The notes under the pieces were generated by a model. It was given only the letters and a program-made list of their open reading frames with translations, made no database searches and had not been told where the DNA came from. This document shows, piece by piece, positions 36,406-45,230 of a stretch of DNA of 64,000 bases (positions within the stretch are counted from its first letter, which is position 1; each line of letters opens with the position of its first letter). The stretch is from Cyanobacteria bacterium SZAS LIN-3 (GTDB lineage Bacteria; Cyanobacteriota; Vampirovibrionia; Obscuribacterales; Obscuribacteraceae): contig JAFEAV010000008.1 in NCBI GenBank assembly GCA_018266215.1, positions 61,510 through 125,509 of the forward strand, given 5' to 3'. The position numbers and the translations under genes were made by a program.

Positions 36406-37854
36406 ATGACATCGGGCTTTGAAGATTCCAGCGCAGGCATGCCCTACCGCGACCCCCAGAGGGACGGTCCTTTTGTGCTGCGCAACCGCTGGCAGGTAGT
36501 TGATTACCTGGGTCAGGGCGGCATGGGCACTGTTTACCTGGCCAAGGACTTAAATCTCGACGATCGCAAATGCGTTGTCAAAAAACTGCGCGACGACTTC
36601 TTCCGCGAAGAAGACAAGGAAAAGGCGCAACAGTTTTTCCTGCGCGAAGCCAAAGTGCTGAGCAAATTGCAGCACCCCAATATCGTTCTGGTGCTCGATT
36701 CCTTCCGCGAGGGCGATGACTACTATCTGGTCATGGAGTATGTCGAAGGTCATAACCTGCACGACATGCTCAAGGAGCGCGAGGAGCCCTTCACCGAAGA
36801 GCAAGTGCTGACCTGGGCCAGGCAGGTTTGCGACGTTTTGCATTACCTGCACTGCAACGATCCGCCCGTTATTTATCGCGATTTGAAGCCAAGCAACATC
36901 ATGATTGATACCAAAGACAGGGTCAAACTGGTGGACTTTGGTATCGCCCGACTTTATCAGGAAGAAGGCGACAACACCCATGTTGTTTCCCAGGGCTATT
37001 CGCCGCCCGAACAGTACTGGGGCGGTGCCGATCCGCGTTCCGACGTGTACGCTCTGGGCGCCACGATGTACTTTTTGCTGACCGGACGCGAGCCCCTGGC
37101 TCTGACTGTGTCATCCCCCCGCGACAGCCGTGCTGATGTTTCCGAGGCCGCCGATCTGATCATCCAGCGGGCGACGCAGCAGGATGTATTCCTGCGCTAT
37201 CAGTCCGCCGCCGAGATGAAGGAAGAGCTCGACTATGTCCTGGAAGGCGAGCCGCAGCCGGTGCAGCATTTCAAATGGCTGGAGGTGGCGGTTGGTGTAA
37301 TCGTCATGTTTGCTTCGGTTATAGGCTGGTTCGGCTACAGCAAATTTGTCGAGGTGCAGAAAAACGCCGAGATTGCCTTGGACAGCAATCGCACCGAGCG
37401 CATGCGCCTGGAGAAACAGCTGGAAGAAGTGCGCATGAACGAAGCGCGGCTGACCAAGATAGTCGAGGCCAACATTTCCAAGGAGCTGAAAGGCGGCAAG
37501 CGCGAGCATACATCGCTCTTTTCCATGCCCGAGGGTAGCAACGGCGCCCCGGCCGGTTCTTCTGATACTGCCGGCAGTGCGTCGGCCTTCAATGTCTTCA
37601 ATTTCCCCGGCCTCGGCCATAAGGACGACGGCGGTCAAAACGGCGGTTCAAACACGGACTCAAACGGCTCCGGGGGCGACGGCAGTGGCTCTCTGGCACC
37701 TCCCGTGGCTATGACCTATCCCAGCTACAGTGACTCCGCCGGCAACGAGCCCAAGCCCTCCAGGTTCAAAGACCAGGCTCTGGTGGACCGTGACGAAAGT
37801 CAGCTGACCGATCCCGAGGGACTGGCTCCCCTGGAAGAAGACACCCAGCGTTGA
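36406..37854 (+). CDS. Membrane-anchored Ser/Thr protein kinase (Hanks type)
   Basis: The 482-residue protein has a complete kinase domain (about residues 28-285): Gly loop GQGGMG (36-41), ATP-binding Lys59/60 (VVKKL), the catalytic loop YRDLKPSN with Asp159, DFG at 177-179 and SPPEQYW before the conserved Asp of DPRSDVYALG. The usual His of HRD is Tyr, a tolerated change. A membrane helix follows at about 290-312, then a coiled coil (residues 325-370) and a Gly/Ser/Pro-rich tail. Unlike most receptor kinases, the tail looks unstructured, so it may sense through oligomerisation or the coiled coil. It follows mqnA by 73 nt and is probably transcribed separately. Confidence 0.93.
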   Translation: MTSGFEDSSAGMPYRDPQRDGPFVLRNRWQVVDYLGQGGMGTVYLAKDLNLDDRKCVVKKLRDDFFREEDKEKAQQFFLREAKVLSKLQHPNIVLVLDSFREGDDYYLVMEYVEGHNLHDMLKEREEPFTEEQVLTWARQVCDVLHYLHCNDPPVIYRDLKPSNIMIDTKDRVKLVDFGIARLYQEEGDNTHVVSQGYSPPEQYWGGADPRSDVYALGATMYFLLTGREPLALTVSSPRDSRADVSEAADLIIQRATQQDVFLRYQSAAEMKEELDYVLEGEPQPVQHFKWLEVAVGVIVMFASVIGWFGYSKFVEVQKNAEIALDSNRTERMRLEKQLEEVRMNEARLTKIVEANISKELKGGKREHTSLFSMPEGSNGAPAGSSDTAGSASAFNVFNFPGLGHKDDGGQNGGSNTDSNGSGGDGSGSLAPPVAMTYPSYSDSAGNEPKPSRFKDQALVDRDESQLTDPEGLAPLEEDTQR

Positions 37855-38167
37855 AGCAAAACAGATTAAATTCTTTCCCGCTTGGCAAGTTTTAATCCTT
37901 CTAATTCTCGGCTTTTTGCCGGCTTTTGGCGGGAAAGTCAAGAGGGGGCGCTGCTTCGGGGCGTGGTAGCTTTTTTGACCTCCGCCTAATTAGAGGAAAC
38001 TGTCCGTATACTTTATCGTCCACTTTGGAGTTAGCTAATTCTCGAAAGCCAAGAGGTGGCTTATAATAGGGATAATCAAGTTTAGTAGGTCGATTGCCCG
38101 CAGCGGCAGTCCCGCGTTGGTATCACGGTCGCAGTAATTAAGGCATAGCCTTCTGGGAAAGTAGAAC
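37855..38167. other. Intergenic region without a recognisable gene
   Basis: This gap of about 310 nt holds no coding sequence on either strand that I can support. A distal inverted repeat (CTTTCCCGC 37873-37881 with GCGGGAAAG 37929-37937), enclosing a small CGGC-TTTTT-GCCG hairpin (37909-37921), may end the kinase transcript. TTATAATAGG (38061-38070) is a -10-like sequence before the next gene, but no good -35 partner sits 17 nt upstream. I see no other structure. Confidence 0.4.
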
Positions 38168-39010
38168 ATGGCAAATATCAAAAAACACTTCAATTTCTCG
38201 CTGTCAAACCTTCCTCGGCCGCGCTGGAATGTGCTCGATATGATCCACATTGTCGGCCGTGACTCGATACCGACCTATTTGTTCTGCGACATCGATATGA
38301 CTTTCGCCGAAGACCTGCGAGCAAGACTTAAATCCGCCGGTCAGAAAGTGACCATCACCGCCATTCTGCTCAAGGCCATAGCCATCGCCCAGCGCGCCCA
38401 TCCCGAGAGCCGTACTTCACTTCTGCCCTTCGGCAAGACTGTTACCTTCCACGACATCGTCGCCGGCTTCACAGTCGAGCGCTACATCGGCGAACAGCCG
38501 GCCGTATTTTTCGGTGCCATCGACAATCCCGACACCAAATCGGTTGAGGAAATTTCCTCCGAGCTCAAGCAATATGCCGAGTCCGATATGGAGCAGATGG
38601 AACACCTCGATCGCCAGCACAAATTCAACAGCATGCCCTGGTGGTTCAGACGCATTATTCTCTGGGCCGGCCTGCGTTTCCCTAAAGTCAGATTGACTTT
38701 CATGGGTGCTACTTTCGGCCTCAGCTCACTGGGTAAATGGGGCATGACCGGGCTTATTCCGCCCTGCGTCTCCACATCCACCTTCGGTATTGGATCGGTG
38801 GAGCCCAGACCTGTGGCCCGCGACGGCAAAGTTGAAATCAGACCGATGATGACCATTATCCTCAACTTCGACCATCGTCTTATCGACGGTGGACCGGCCG
38901 CAAGATTCATGGCCGACGTCAAACGTCTGCTGGAAGGCGACCTGGAAAATTACATCCAGATCGATGTGCCCGAAGGCAAGATATCGCTCGATCAGGCCCT
39001 GCTCTCGTAA
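38168..39010 (+). CDS. Lipoyl-less 2-oxo acid dehydrogenase E2-type acyltransferase
   Basis: The 280-residue protein is a stand-alone catalytic domain of the 2-oxo acid dehydrogenase E2 family. It lacks the N-terminal lipoyl and peripheral-subunit-binding domains normally found in 400-residue E2 proteins. The active-site motif is present as NFDHRLIDGGPAARF, with the catalytic His of DHR-x-x-DG, and the N-terminus has the usual PTYLFCDID strand. Such short E2-like acyltransferases transfer acyl groups from CoA, often to unknown acceptors. The unit could form trimers, as the E2 core does. It follows a weakly supported promoter region of about 100 nt. No E1 or E3 gene is adjacent. Confidence 0.85.
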   Translation: MANIKKHFNFSLSNLPRPRWNVLDMIHIVGRDSIPTYLFCDIDMTFAEDLRARLKSAGQKVTITAILLKAIAIAQRAHPESRTSLLPFGKTVTFHDIVAGFTVERYIGEQPAVFFGAIDNPDTKSVEEISSELKQYAESDMEQMEHLDRQHKFNSMPWWFRRIILWAGLRFPKVRLTFMGATFGLSSLGKWGMTGLIPPCVSTSTFGIGSVEPRPVARDGKVEIRPMMTIILNFDHRLIDGGPAARFMADVKRLLEGDLENYIQIDVPEGKISLDQALLS

Positions 39011-39018
39011 TTGAAAAT

Positions 39019-40014
39019 TTAGCGACGGGCGCTGTAGCGATCAATCAGTTCGCGTATGGCCGGCACTGCGCTTCTTGCCGCCCGTTCACCGGCGTCGACG
39101 CATTTTTGCGCATCGGCTGAGTCGCGCGATATGATACCGACACCGGTTACATCCGGGTGGATTATATAGTCGGCCATGGCCTGTTCGTTTTGATCGATCA
39201 GTGAGTAGTGCAGAGTCATCACCCTGTGTGCGACACTGCCGAATTTTTTGAAGAATGGCTCCTCCAGCGGCGTCACTTTTTCATCGATGTCGATGGCGAT
39301 GACAATGTCGGCTCCCATTTTTTTAGTCTCGCCGACGGGCAGGTTGTCCAGCACTCCGCCGTCGACATACAACGCCCTGTCCAGTTTGACCGGCTTGCGC
39401 AGGGCGGGGATGGCACAACTGGCCTGCAGTGCCTGACTGAGATTGCCTGATTTGAGGGTGCGCGCTTTGCCGTCCAGCAGATCGACGGCGACGGCCCCGA
39501 AGGGGATGCGCAGATCTTCGATATTGCGATCCGTAGCCGGTACCTGTTTGTTCAGATAGTCGGCAAATTTTTTGCCGCGGTAAAGGCCGTCATAGGTGTC
39601 GAGGCCCATCAGCCGCGGTGTGTAAAAGAGTGGGATGACGAGCACGCGCATGGCTAGAGGCACTGTGAGGAAAGCGTGCATGAATTTCTTTTTGGTGAAC
39701 TGTTCTTGTATATGATTGGGGGTCATGCCGGCGCTATAGAGTCCACCGACAACCGCACCTGTGCTGGTGCCGACAATGTAGTCGACCGGGATGCCTTCTT
39801 CTTCCAGTACTTTCAGTACTCCCACGTGCGCCGCAGCCCGCACACCGCCGCCGCCGAGGGCCAGTCCTATCTTCGGGCGACTGATCGATATGCCGCTTTT
39901 TACAACTTTTGTGCCACCGTCGCCGTCATCTGCCCGGGCCGCCGGTGCTGCAGCTGTGCTGCAAGAGACCAGGCACAGCAAGGCCAGAGCACATCTGACT
40001 ATCGACTTTTGCAC
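39019..40014 (-). CDS. Patatin-like phospholipase, predicted lipoprotein (RssA-type)
   Basis: The GTG at 40014, 2 nt after the upstream gene's stop, gives an N-terminus with a proper lipobox, L-V-S-C at Cys18, after a basic and hydrophobic stretch; a longer start at 40104 would bury it inside the upstream reading frame. The domain has the patatin oxyanion motif GLALGGGGVRAAAHVGVL, the nucleophile GTSTG and the catalytic DGG (YVDGGVLDNLP), so a Ser-Asp dyad lipid acyl hydrolase is expected. The Ser after the lipidated Cys suggests an outer-membrane-directed lipoprotein. It is the last gene of a leftward signalling cluster. The lipid substrate is unknown. Confidence 0.85.
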   Translation of the reverse strand: MQKSIVRCALALLCLVSCSTAAAPAARADDGDGGTKVVKSGISISRPKIGLALGGGGVRAAAHVGVLKVLEEEGIPVDYIVGTSTGAVVGGLYSAGMTPNHIQEQFTKKKFMHAFLTVPLAMRVLVIPLFYTPRLMGLDTYDGLYRGKKFADYLNKQVPATDRNIEDLRIPFGAVAVDLLDGKARTLKSGNLSQALQASCAIPALRKPVKLDRALYVDGGVLDNLPVGETKKMGADIVIAIDIDEKVTPLEEPFFKKFGSVAHRVMTLHYSLIDQNEQAMADYIIHPDVTGVGIISRDSADAQKCVDAGERAARSAVPAIRELIDRYSARR

Positions 40015-40016
40015 GG

Positions 40017-41240
40017 TTATGTCCAGATCCACTGCATGCGCGCCGGCACGTTCCATCCCAGTTTTGCCAGGGTTTCGTCCAGGGAGAGAGATTCGTTTTT
40101 GCATTTTTTGAGAGCCGTCACTGCCTGCTCGGAGGAGATGAAGCCTTGCGAATAGAGGGAGAAAGTGCGCAGCGCGGTGTAAAGCATGGCCTCGCTGAGG
40201 GCCTTTGCCACCAGCAGTTTTTTGCCCATCTTGATGGCGCTCTTTTCGGCGGGATCGCAGACTTTGACCAGTTCTTCCTGGACTATAAGTCCGGAGTCAA
40301 CGAGCAAGTTGGCCGGACCAAAATCTTTGGCCAGGGCCTGGGTGCCGGGATAGAGTTCGGCCACGGCCTGATAGACCGAGATGCCGCGATATTTTACCTG
40401 TCTAAGGGCTTCAGCCGCCTGGAATGCTCTGACTGTGCTGTTTGCCACCATGTCCTGCAAAACAATCGCCGCTTCCAGGAGGTCCTGGGTGACAAGGCCC
40501 TGCTCCAGCAAAATCTGCCCGAATTGTTTTTCTTTGATCAACTCGATCTCCAGACATTCCAGCATGTCGCCTTCGGAAAGGAAACCGGCCATCAAGACGA
40601 GTTCGCCGATTTTGACTGTCTGTCCGGCTTTTTCTACATAAAGATTGAGTTCAAACAGGGCCTGTTCGATGCTGACCCGGCGCCTGCCCACGGTTAGAAG
40701 GGCCTGCACGGCCTGTTCCTTTGTGATGCGACCGTCGCGCACAAGCAACTGGGCGGTGAGCGCGGCATTCATGATCCAACCGGAAAGGTCGCGGTTGAGC
40801 ACCAGGATGCGGCCCATTTGCATGCCGGTGTCCTTGGCCTTGATAATGGCCCGACCCAGCTGTTCGTTGGTGATGAGTTCTGTAGACAACAAAAGCTCGG
40901 TCATCGGACTGGTGATCGATTGAACCGTTTGTGTCTTCTTGTGCACAGAGTTGAGGACGCCGATGGCGTCGTCGATGTTCATGTTGTTCTGGCGAGCCAG
41001 TCTCAGTGCTTTCACCGCCAGATCAACGGTGGCCTTGCCGGAGCGCACCAGCTCTTCGGCTTCCAGCACGGTTTTCATAGTTGATTCGCCCACTGCATTG
41101 AGCATCGCAATAGCTCTGGGCAGGGGCACATTCAAGCTTCGGGCAGTCTGCATCGCTTCGTCCAGCTTTGGCTGTGAAACGATACTTGCCCCTAGAAGCA
41201 ATGTGGGGAGGGCGTCGGCCGTGGCCTGCTTTTCTATCAT
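40017..41240 (-). CDS. Helical-repeat protein of unknown function (four about 90-residue repeats)
   Basis: The protein has no recognised family name. From the ATG at 41240 (AGGA three nt upstream; an ATG at 41333 gives a 31-residue extension without conserved features) it has 407 residues. Four units of about 90 residues follow one pattern: LL...I-x(5)-L-x-x-A, a middle helix with GRIL or similar, L-V-x-x-G-x-I-x-x-E-Q-A-V-x-A-L, and a closing S-I-E-Q-A-L. The repeats resemble the GspE/PilB N-terminal helical domain that binds partners. No membrane segment is present. It sits in a leftward cluster with a CheY-like regulator and a diguanylate cyclase, so a scaffold for signalling or secretion is the best guess. 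Confidence 0.68.
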   Translation of the reverse strand: MIEKQATADALPTLLLGASIVSQPKLDEAMQTARSLNVPLPRAIAMLNAVGESTMKTVLEAEELVRSGKATVDLAVKALRLARQNNMNIDDAIGVLNSVHKKTQTVQSITSPMTELLLSTELITNEQLGRAIIKAKDTGMQMGRILVLNRDLSGWIMNAALTAQLLVRDGRITKEQAVQALLTVGRRRVSIEQALFELNLYVEKAGQTVKIGELVLMAGFLSEGDMLECLEIELIKEKQFGQILLEQGLVTQDLLEAAIVLQDMVANSTVRAFQAAEALRQVKYRGISVYQAVAELYPGTQALAKDFGPANLLVDSGLIVQEELVKVCDPAEKSAIKMGKKLLVAKALSEAMLYTALRTFSLYSQGFISSEQAVTALKKCKNESLSLDETLAKLGWNVPARMQWIWT

Positions 41241-41371
41241 GAATCCTGGTCTTTCGGGGTGCTTATTAGATAACTGATTACGCCAGCCGATGGGCTCGGG
41301 CTTAAAATAAAATGGGTAATTGTACTGTACCAATTTGAAGCATTTCTCTAACGCTTAACCTCCTCTATATT

Positions 41372-42175
41372 TCATGCCGGTTGAATTTTAATCTGGGTGC
41401 CGGCGGTGGGATGGCCAAATTCGTCTGCGGCGCTGCCGCCGCGCTTGAACAATTCCCAGTAACGACGGTCGTGCCCCGAGGAGCCGGGGGCAAAAGCCAG
41501 ATCGCCTTCCAGCACATTGAAGCTGCCGGTGGCGACTGTGGCGGCACTCAGATGCTGGCCGACCGAGACCTTTATCCTCATGCCCGGAGTCAGGGCCTCT
41601 AGTTTGGCATCACCGGTGCGCATGGTCGTCTTCAGATTGCCGAATGAGTCGACATAGCCAATCACGTCTTTGGGTTCATCCGGTACCACTTCGGTAATGT
41701 TCAGCTTGTGCTGAATAAATGAGAAATCTCCGCGGCTGGCCTTGCTTACGGCAATGGGGAAATAATCGCGCGAGCGAAATTGCGATCCGGCCTCTTCTAC
41801 GTTGGTGCTCCACAATTCCTGGATTTCATCGCGGATAAAGGCCAGTGAAAATCCGGAGTTGACCGCCAGCACTTGCACGCCGTTCTTCAAAGTGGCAAAT
41901 AAGAGACCTTCTCCTTCGTTGTTGCTGCGCGCTTCTTTGCGGTCGCGGCGCGGTGCCGTGTTGGCGAAGACCAGAAGATTCTTCGGTCTGAGATCTGTGT
42001 CGGCCAGCGCTAATTGCGCCACGACAAAGCCGGTCGAGACCGTGTCGAAGGGATGGACGCCGGTGATATGCATCCTGGTGTCATCGTGCAACTTTGCCGC
42101 CAGGGCCGCCATAACCTCGGCCCAGGCCAGATCCGCCGGGGCGTAATCGCATACCAGGTGAATGAAAGAACTCAT
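41372..42175 (-). CDS. SAM-hydroxide adenosyltransferase-like (DUF62 family) protein
   Basis: The 267-residue protein resembles the DUF62 family, whose members hydrolyse S-adenosylmethionine to adenosine and methionine with hydroxide. Supporting segments are the early Asp (LVCDYAPADLAWAEVMAAL) where family members have TDFG-x-x-D, the PFDTVSTGFVVAQLAL stretch, DLGLL-like GEGLLFATLKNGVQVLAV, and the C-terminal GYVDSFGNLKTT strand. The canonical TDFG is altered (CDYA), so activity may be changed or lost. Its ATG overlaps the stop of the CheY-like gene by 4 nt, so the two are co-translated. No SAM metabolism genes lie nearby. Confidence 0.55.
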   Translation of the reverse strand: MSSFIHLVCDYAPADLAWAEVMAALAAKLHDDTRMHITGVHPFDTVSTGFVVAQLALADTDLRPKNLLVFANTAPRRDRKEARSNNEGEGLLFATLKNGVQVLAVNSGFSLAFIRDEIQELWSTNVEEAGSQFRSRDYFPIAVSKASRGDFSFIQHKLNITEVVPDEPKDVIGYVDSFGNLKTTMRTGDAKLEALTPGMRIKVSVGQHLSAATVATGSFNVLEGDLAFAPGSSGHDRRYWELFKRGGSAADEFGHPTAGTQIKIQPA

Positions 42176-42552
42176 CTTTTCTCCTTGCTGTTTGCTTCTT
42201 TGACCATATTTGTCAGCATCACCGATAGCTCCTGTAGTTTGAACGGTTTGCGCACATAATTATTGGCGCCGGCCGCAATCGCTTCCTGTCTGTCGTCGTT
42301 ACTCGATCCGCCGGTCAAGACAAGCACCGGTGTGGTGCCGCCGGCGGCGCGAAATTTTTTCAAAACTTCAACGCCGTACATGTCCTGCAGGTGCCAGTCG
42401 AGGAGTATCACGTCAAACTTCAAAACCGCGAGCTGTTCCAGAGCTTCCAGACCGGTGCCGCAGCCCTGCACCGTGTGCTTCTCAAAGATGAGCCATTCGC
42501 GGATCATGTCGCGGAGATTTTCATCGTCTTCTACGATAAGTATTCTGGCCAA
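42172..42552 (-). CDS. CheY-like single-domain response regulator
   Basis: The 126-residue protein is a lone receiver domain: the acidic pair in VEDDEN, the phosphoacceptor Asp in VILLDWHL, the Thr in VLVLTGG and the Lys in VRKPF are all present, so it should be phosphorylated normally. It has no output domain, and would act by protein-protein contact. Its stop overlaps the start of the DUF62-like gene by 4 nt, and it follows the hybrid diguanylate cyclase by 30 nt in the same direction. It could be the phosphate acceptor of a relay, including the intact HPt of that upstream protein; this pairing is inference. Confidence 0.92.
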   Translation of the reverse strand: MARILIVEDDENLRDMIREWLIFEKHTVQGCGTGLEALEQLAVLKFDVILLDWHLQDMYGVEVLKKFRAAGGTTPVLVLTGGSSNDDRQEAIAAGANNYVRKPFKLQELSVMLTNMVKEANSKEKR

Positions 42553-42582
42553 TGGAAGCTCCCTGCAGATTACGATTTCATA

Positions 42583-44703
42583 TCAGGTATCGACGCAAAC
42601 AAGACAATTGCGCCCCTGTTCTTTGGCCCGGTAGAGGCGGTGGTCGGCAATTTTAATCAGAGTGTCCAGCTCGCGCCCGTCATCGGGATAGGAGACCAGT
42701 CCGGCGCTGAAAGTAATGCCGAAATTTTCACCATGGTCACCGGTAAAAGTTTGCGAACGCAGCTCTTCCAGGGCGCGCTGCAGCGCACCACGGGCGGTGT
42801 CTTTCTGGATGTGGCGAAAGGCCACTATAAATTCTTCCCCACCCCAGCGTCCGCGCACGTCTTCCACCCGGAAGCGCTTGCGCAGAAGTTGCCCGACCTG
42901 CGCCAGTACCTTATCTCCGGCCATGTGGCCGTAGGTGTCGTTGATCTTTTTGAAGTGGTCGACGTCGATAAGTGCCAGGCTGAAAATCAGCTCGTTGCGG
43001 CGGGACTCCTCCGCCATGTCCTGCAACTCTTCCATAAAAGCGCGGCGGATCAATAGACCGGTGAGCACGTCTTTATTGGATCTTTCCTTGAGCAGGCGGG
43101 CTCTTTCCAGTCGCACTTTTACCCGGGTGAGCAACTCCACTCTCGCCACCGGCTTGGGCAGGTAGTCATCACCGCCGGCTTCGAAGGCTGCCAGTCTGGT
43201 TTCAAGTCCGGTCTGGCTGGTGAGAAATAAAATAGGCAGATCGCGGTAGTGCGCGTCCTGGCGAATCATGCGACAGATGTCGTAACCGCTGACCAGGGGC
43301 ATGGTGATATTGAGCAAAACAAGATCCGGATGATAGTCGTGCAGGGTCTCCATGATGTCGCCCGGCTCGTTGATGCAGCGCACCAGCATGCCTTCCTGGC
43401 CCAGCGTGGCAGCCACCGTTTCGCTAAAATCCTGATCGTCGTCCATGACCAGTATGCGCGGCCTGCCTCCCTGTCTGGCGTTGACCAGATAATCAATGGC
43501 ATCGTCCAGGATATTGGGAGCAAAAGGCATCTCCAGCATTAAAGAGGCACCGGCATGGGTTGAGTCTTCAATGTATTTTTGCTGCTTGGAGGTGGAGAGA
43601 AAGGCCACCGGCAGACTGTCATAGTTGGGCAGTGAACGCAGCTCCCGGGCCAGGTTTAGCGATGGTCCCGGCTGGGCTGTGTCGATGTCTATCAGCACCG
43701 CATCCAGGGACAATTTTTGCGCTATGGCCACGGCGTCTTCTTTTTCCTGACAGCAGATAACCTGCACCGCTTGCATTTTTGAATCATCGCGAATTTTTCT
43801 GAAACTGGCCGGTGCTTCTTTTGATACCACCAGTACGCGCACCGACGAGGACATATCAAAAGTATCGAAATTGTCTTCGGGCAGAGGCTCCGCGCCCTCG
43901 GCTTCCGGGGCCATGCTCAGCACTCTTTCATCCGGATTTTCCAGGGTGGCAAAGGCGCGTTTGTCGACTTTTGAGCTGGGATTTTCGGCAATGGCATGGG
44001 CGTTGGTTGTGACCAGTTTCATGATCAAATCAATCTCTTCCCAGGCCACGTCATAGTGACCGAGGTCGCCTTCTTTAATGGCTACCAGAGCCTTTTCCAG
44101 AGAGCCGGCCGATTCTCCCAGTATGCCGAAGCCGCAGGACGTGGCGGTGCCTTTGAGATTGTGCGCCAGGCGAATTGCTTCGATCAAATGACTGCCGACG
44201 GCCGGATTGGTGCGGCTTATTGCAATCGCTTCCTTGAGCTTGAAGACACGCTCCGGCAGTACCCTCAGGTAGTTTGCCTGCAGTGTGCGCAGAGTGGCTT
44301 CCTCCGGACCCAGCTCGCCCAGGCTGAAGGCTGCCTGAGAATCAAAAATACTCTCCAGTTGCGCGCCAAAGAGACCGGCCTTAATAGGCCTGTGTATAAC
44401 CAGGGCAACTTGCAATTCTTTCACCAGCTGCTGGTAGATGCGCGCGTCGCGCCAGACTTTTGATATCAGTACAATCGGCACCTGGGAATTGATCTGTCTC
44501 AGTTTTGTGATCAGTCCGATTCCGTCTATGTCGTCGAGCTCGTCGCCGACCACAATCAGATCGTATTCCTGGCCAATAAGCTTCTCTACTGCCACTGTGC
44601 CCGTCGGCGTCTGTTCGATTTCATGGCCGCGGGCGACGACTAGAGTCTTGAGCAGAGTTGCTACGGACTCTTCCTGTTCGGCGTGCAAAATGCGCTTGCT
44701 CAT
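42583..44703 (-). CDS. Multi-domain diguanylate cyclase with HPt and three receiver-like domains (two lacking phosphoacceptor Asp)
   Basis: The 706-residue protein reads REC-HPt-REC-REC-GGDEF. The first receiver-like domain (about 1-120) has Gly53 in place of the phospho-Asp (VVGDELDD). The HPt (about 140-240) keeps the phospho-His, His181 in AHNLKG. The second receiver (about 287-400) has Asp339 but lacks the acidic pair. The third (about 414-535) keeps the acidic pair (VMDDDQD) but has Asn465 instead of Asp (VLLNITMP). The GGDEF domain (about 540-706) is GGEEF at 621-625 with an I-site RVED at 612-615, so it should make cyclic di-GMP and be product-inhibited. Only HPt and the catalytic site look fully competent. 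It heads the leftward cluster. Confidence 0.9.
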   Translation of the reverse strand: MSKRILHAEQEESVATLLKTLVVARGHEIEQTPTGTVAVEKLIGQEYDLIVVGDELDDIDGIGLITKLRQINSQVPIVLISKVWRDARIYQQLVKELQVALVIHRPIKAGLFGAQLESIFDSQAAFSLGELGPEEATLRTLQANYLRVLPERVFKLKEAIAISRTNPAVGSHLIEAIRLAHNLKGTATSCGFGILGESAGSLEKALVAIKEGDLGHYDVAWEEIDLIMKLVTTNAHAIAENPSSKVDKRAFATLENPDERVLSMAPEAEGAEPLPEDNFDTFDMSSSVRVLVVSKEAPASFRKIRDDSKMQAVQVICCQEKEDAVAIAQKLSLDAVLIDIDTAQPGPSLNLARELRSLPNYDSLPVAFLSTSKQQKYIEDSTHAGASLMLEMPFAPNILDDAIDYLVNARQGGRPRILVMDDDQDFSETVAATLGQEGMLVRCINEPGDIMETLHDYHPDLVLLNITMPLVSGYDICRMIRQDAHYRDLPILFLTSQTGLETRLAAFEAGGDDYLPKPVARVELLTRVKVRLERARLLKERSNKDVLTGLLIRRAFMEELQDMAEESRRNELIFSLALIDVDHFKKINDTYGHMAGDKVLAQVGQLLRKRFRVEDVRGRWGGEEFIVAFRHIQKDTARGALQRALEELRSQTFTGDHGENFGITFSAGLVSYPDDGRELDTLIKIADHRLYRAKEQGRNCLVCVDT

Positions 44704-44724
44704 TTTCTTGTTATTCTTTTTGAA

Positions 44725-45141
44725 CTAATCGCGCTTTTCCAGATCAAGGGAGGCGGAGTTGATGCAGTAGCGCAGATTGGTTGGCTTGGGTCCATCGGGG
44801 AAAACATGTCCCAGATGTGAGCCGCATTTGGCACAGGTGACTTCGGTTCTGACCATTCCATGGGTCATGTCCTTGTGCTCGGCAACACTGTTTTCATTTA
44901 GTGGGATATAAAAGCTGGGCCAGCCGGAGCCTGAATCAAACTTGGTTTCGCTGTCGAAAAGTCCCTCGCCGCAGCAGGCGCAACGGTAGGTGCCGGCATC
45001 GTGGCAATCCCAGTACTTGCCTGTAAACGCACGCTCGGTGCCCTTTTCGCGGCAAATATTGTATTGCTCGGGGCTGAGCTTTTCGCGCCAATCGGGTTCC
45101 TGGGTGATGTTAGGGCTCGGATTGTTCTTTTCGTCGCTCAT
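44725..45141 (-). CDS. msrB: Peptide methionine (R)-S-oxide reductase
   Basis: MsrB repairs oxidised methionine in proteins. The chosen start at 45141 (GAGAGG 9 nt upstream) gives 138 residues; a start at 45165 would add eight. The sequence has the zinc-binding Cys pairs (YRCACCG and [10 protein letters not shown]), the fold hallmarks DSGSGWPSF and GMVRTEV, and the catalytic RYCINS. The length is normal for MsrB. It sits alone, 21 nt upstream of the diguanylate cyclase on the same strand. It probably uses thioredoxin as reductant. The call is firm. Confidence 0.95.
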   Translation of the reverse strand: MSDEKNNPSPNITQEPDWREKLSPEQYNICREKGTERAFTGKYWDCHDAGTYRCACCGEGLFDSETKFDSGSGWPSFYIPLNENSVAEHKDMTHGMVRTEVTCAKCGSHLGHVFPDGPKPTNLRYCINSASLDLEKRD

Positions 45142-45230
45142 TCCTGTTTGACCTCTCAAAAGCACTTAAATGTTGCTTGCTATGCACCATTATGACCGGG
45201 TCGGAGTGATTTGTTGCCGTTGACATTTAC

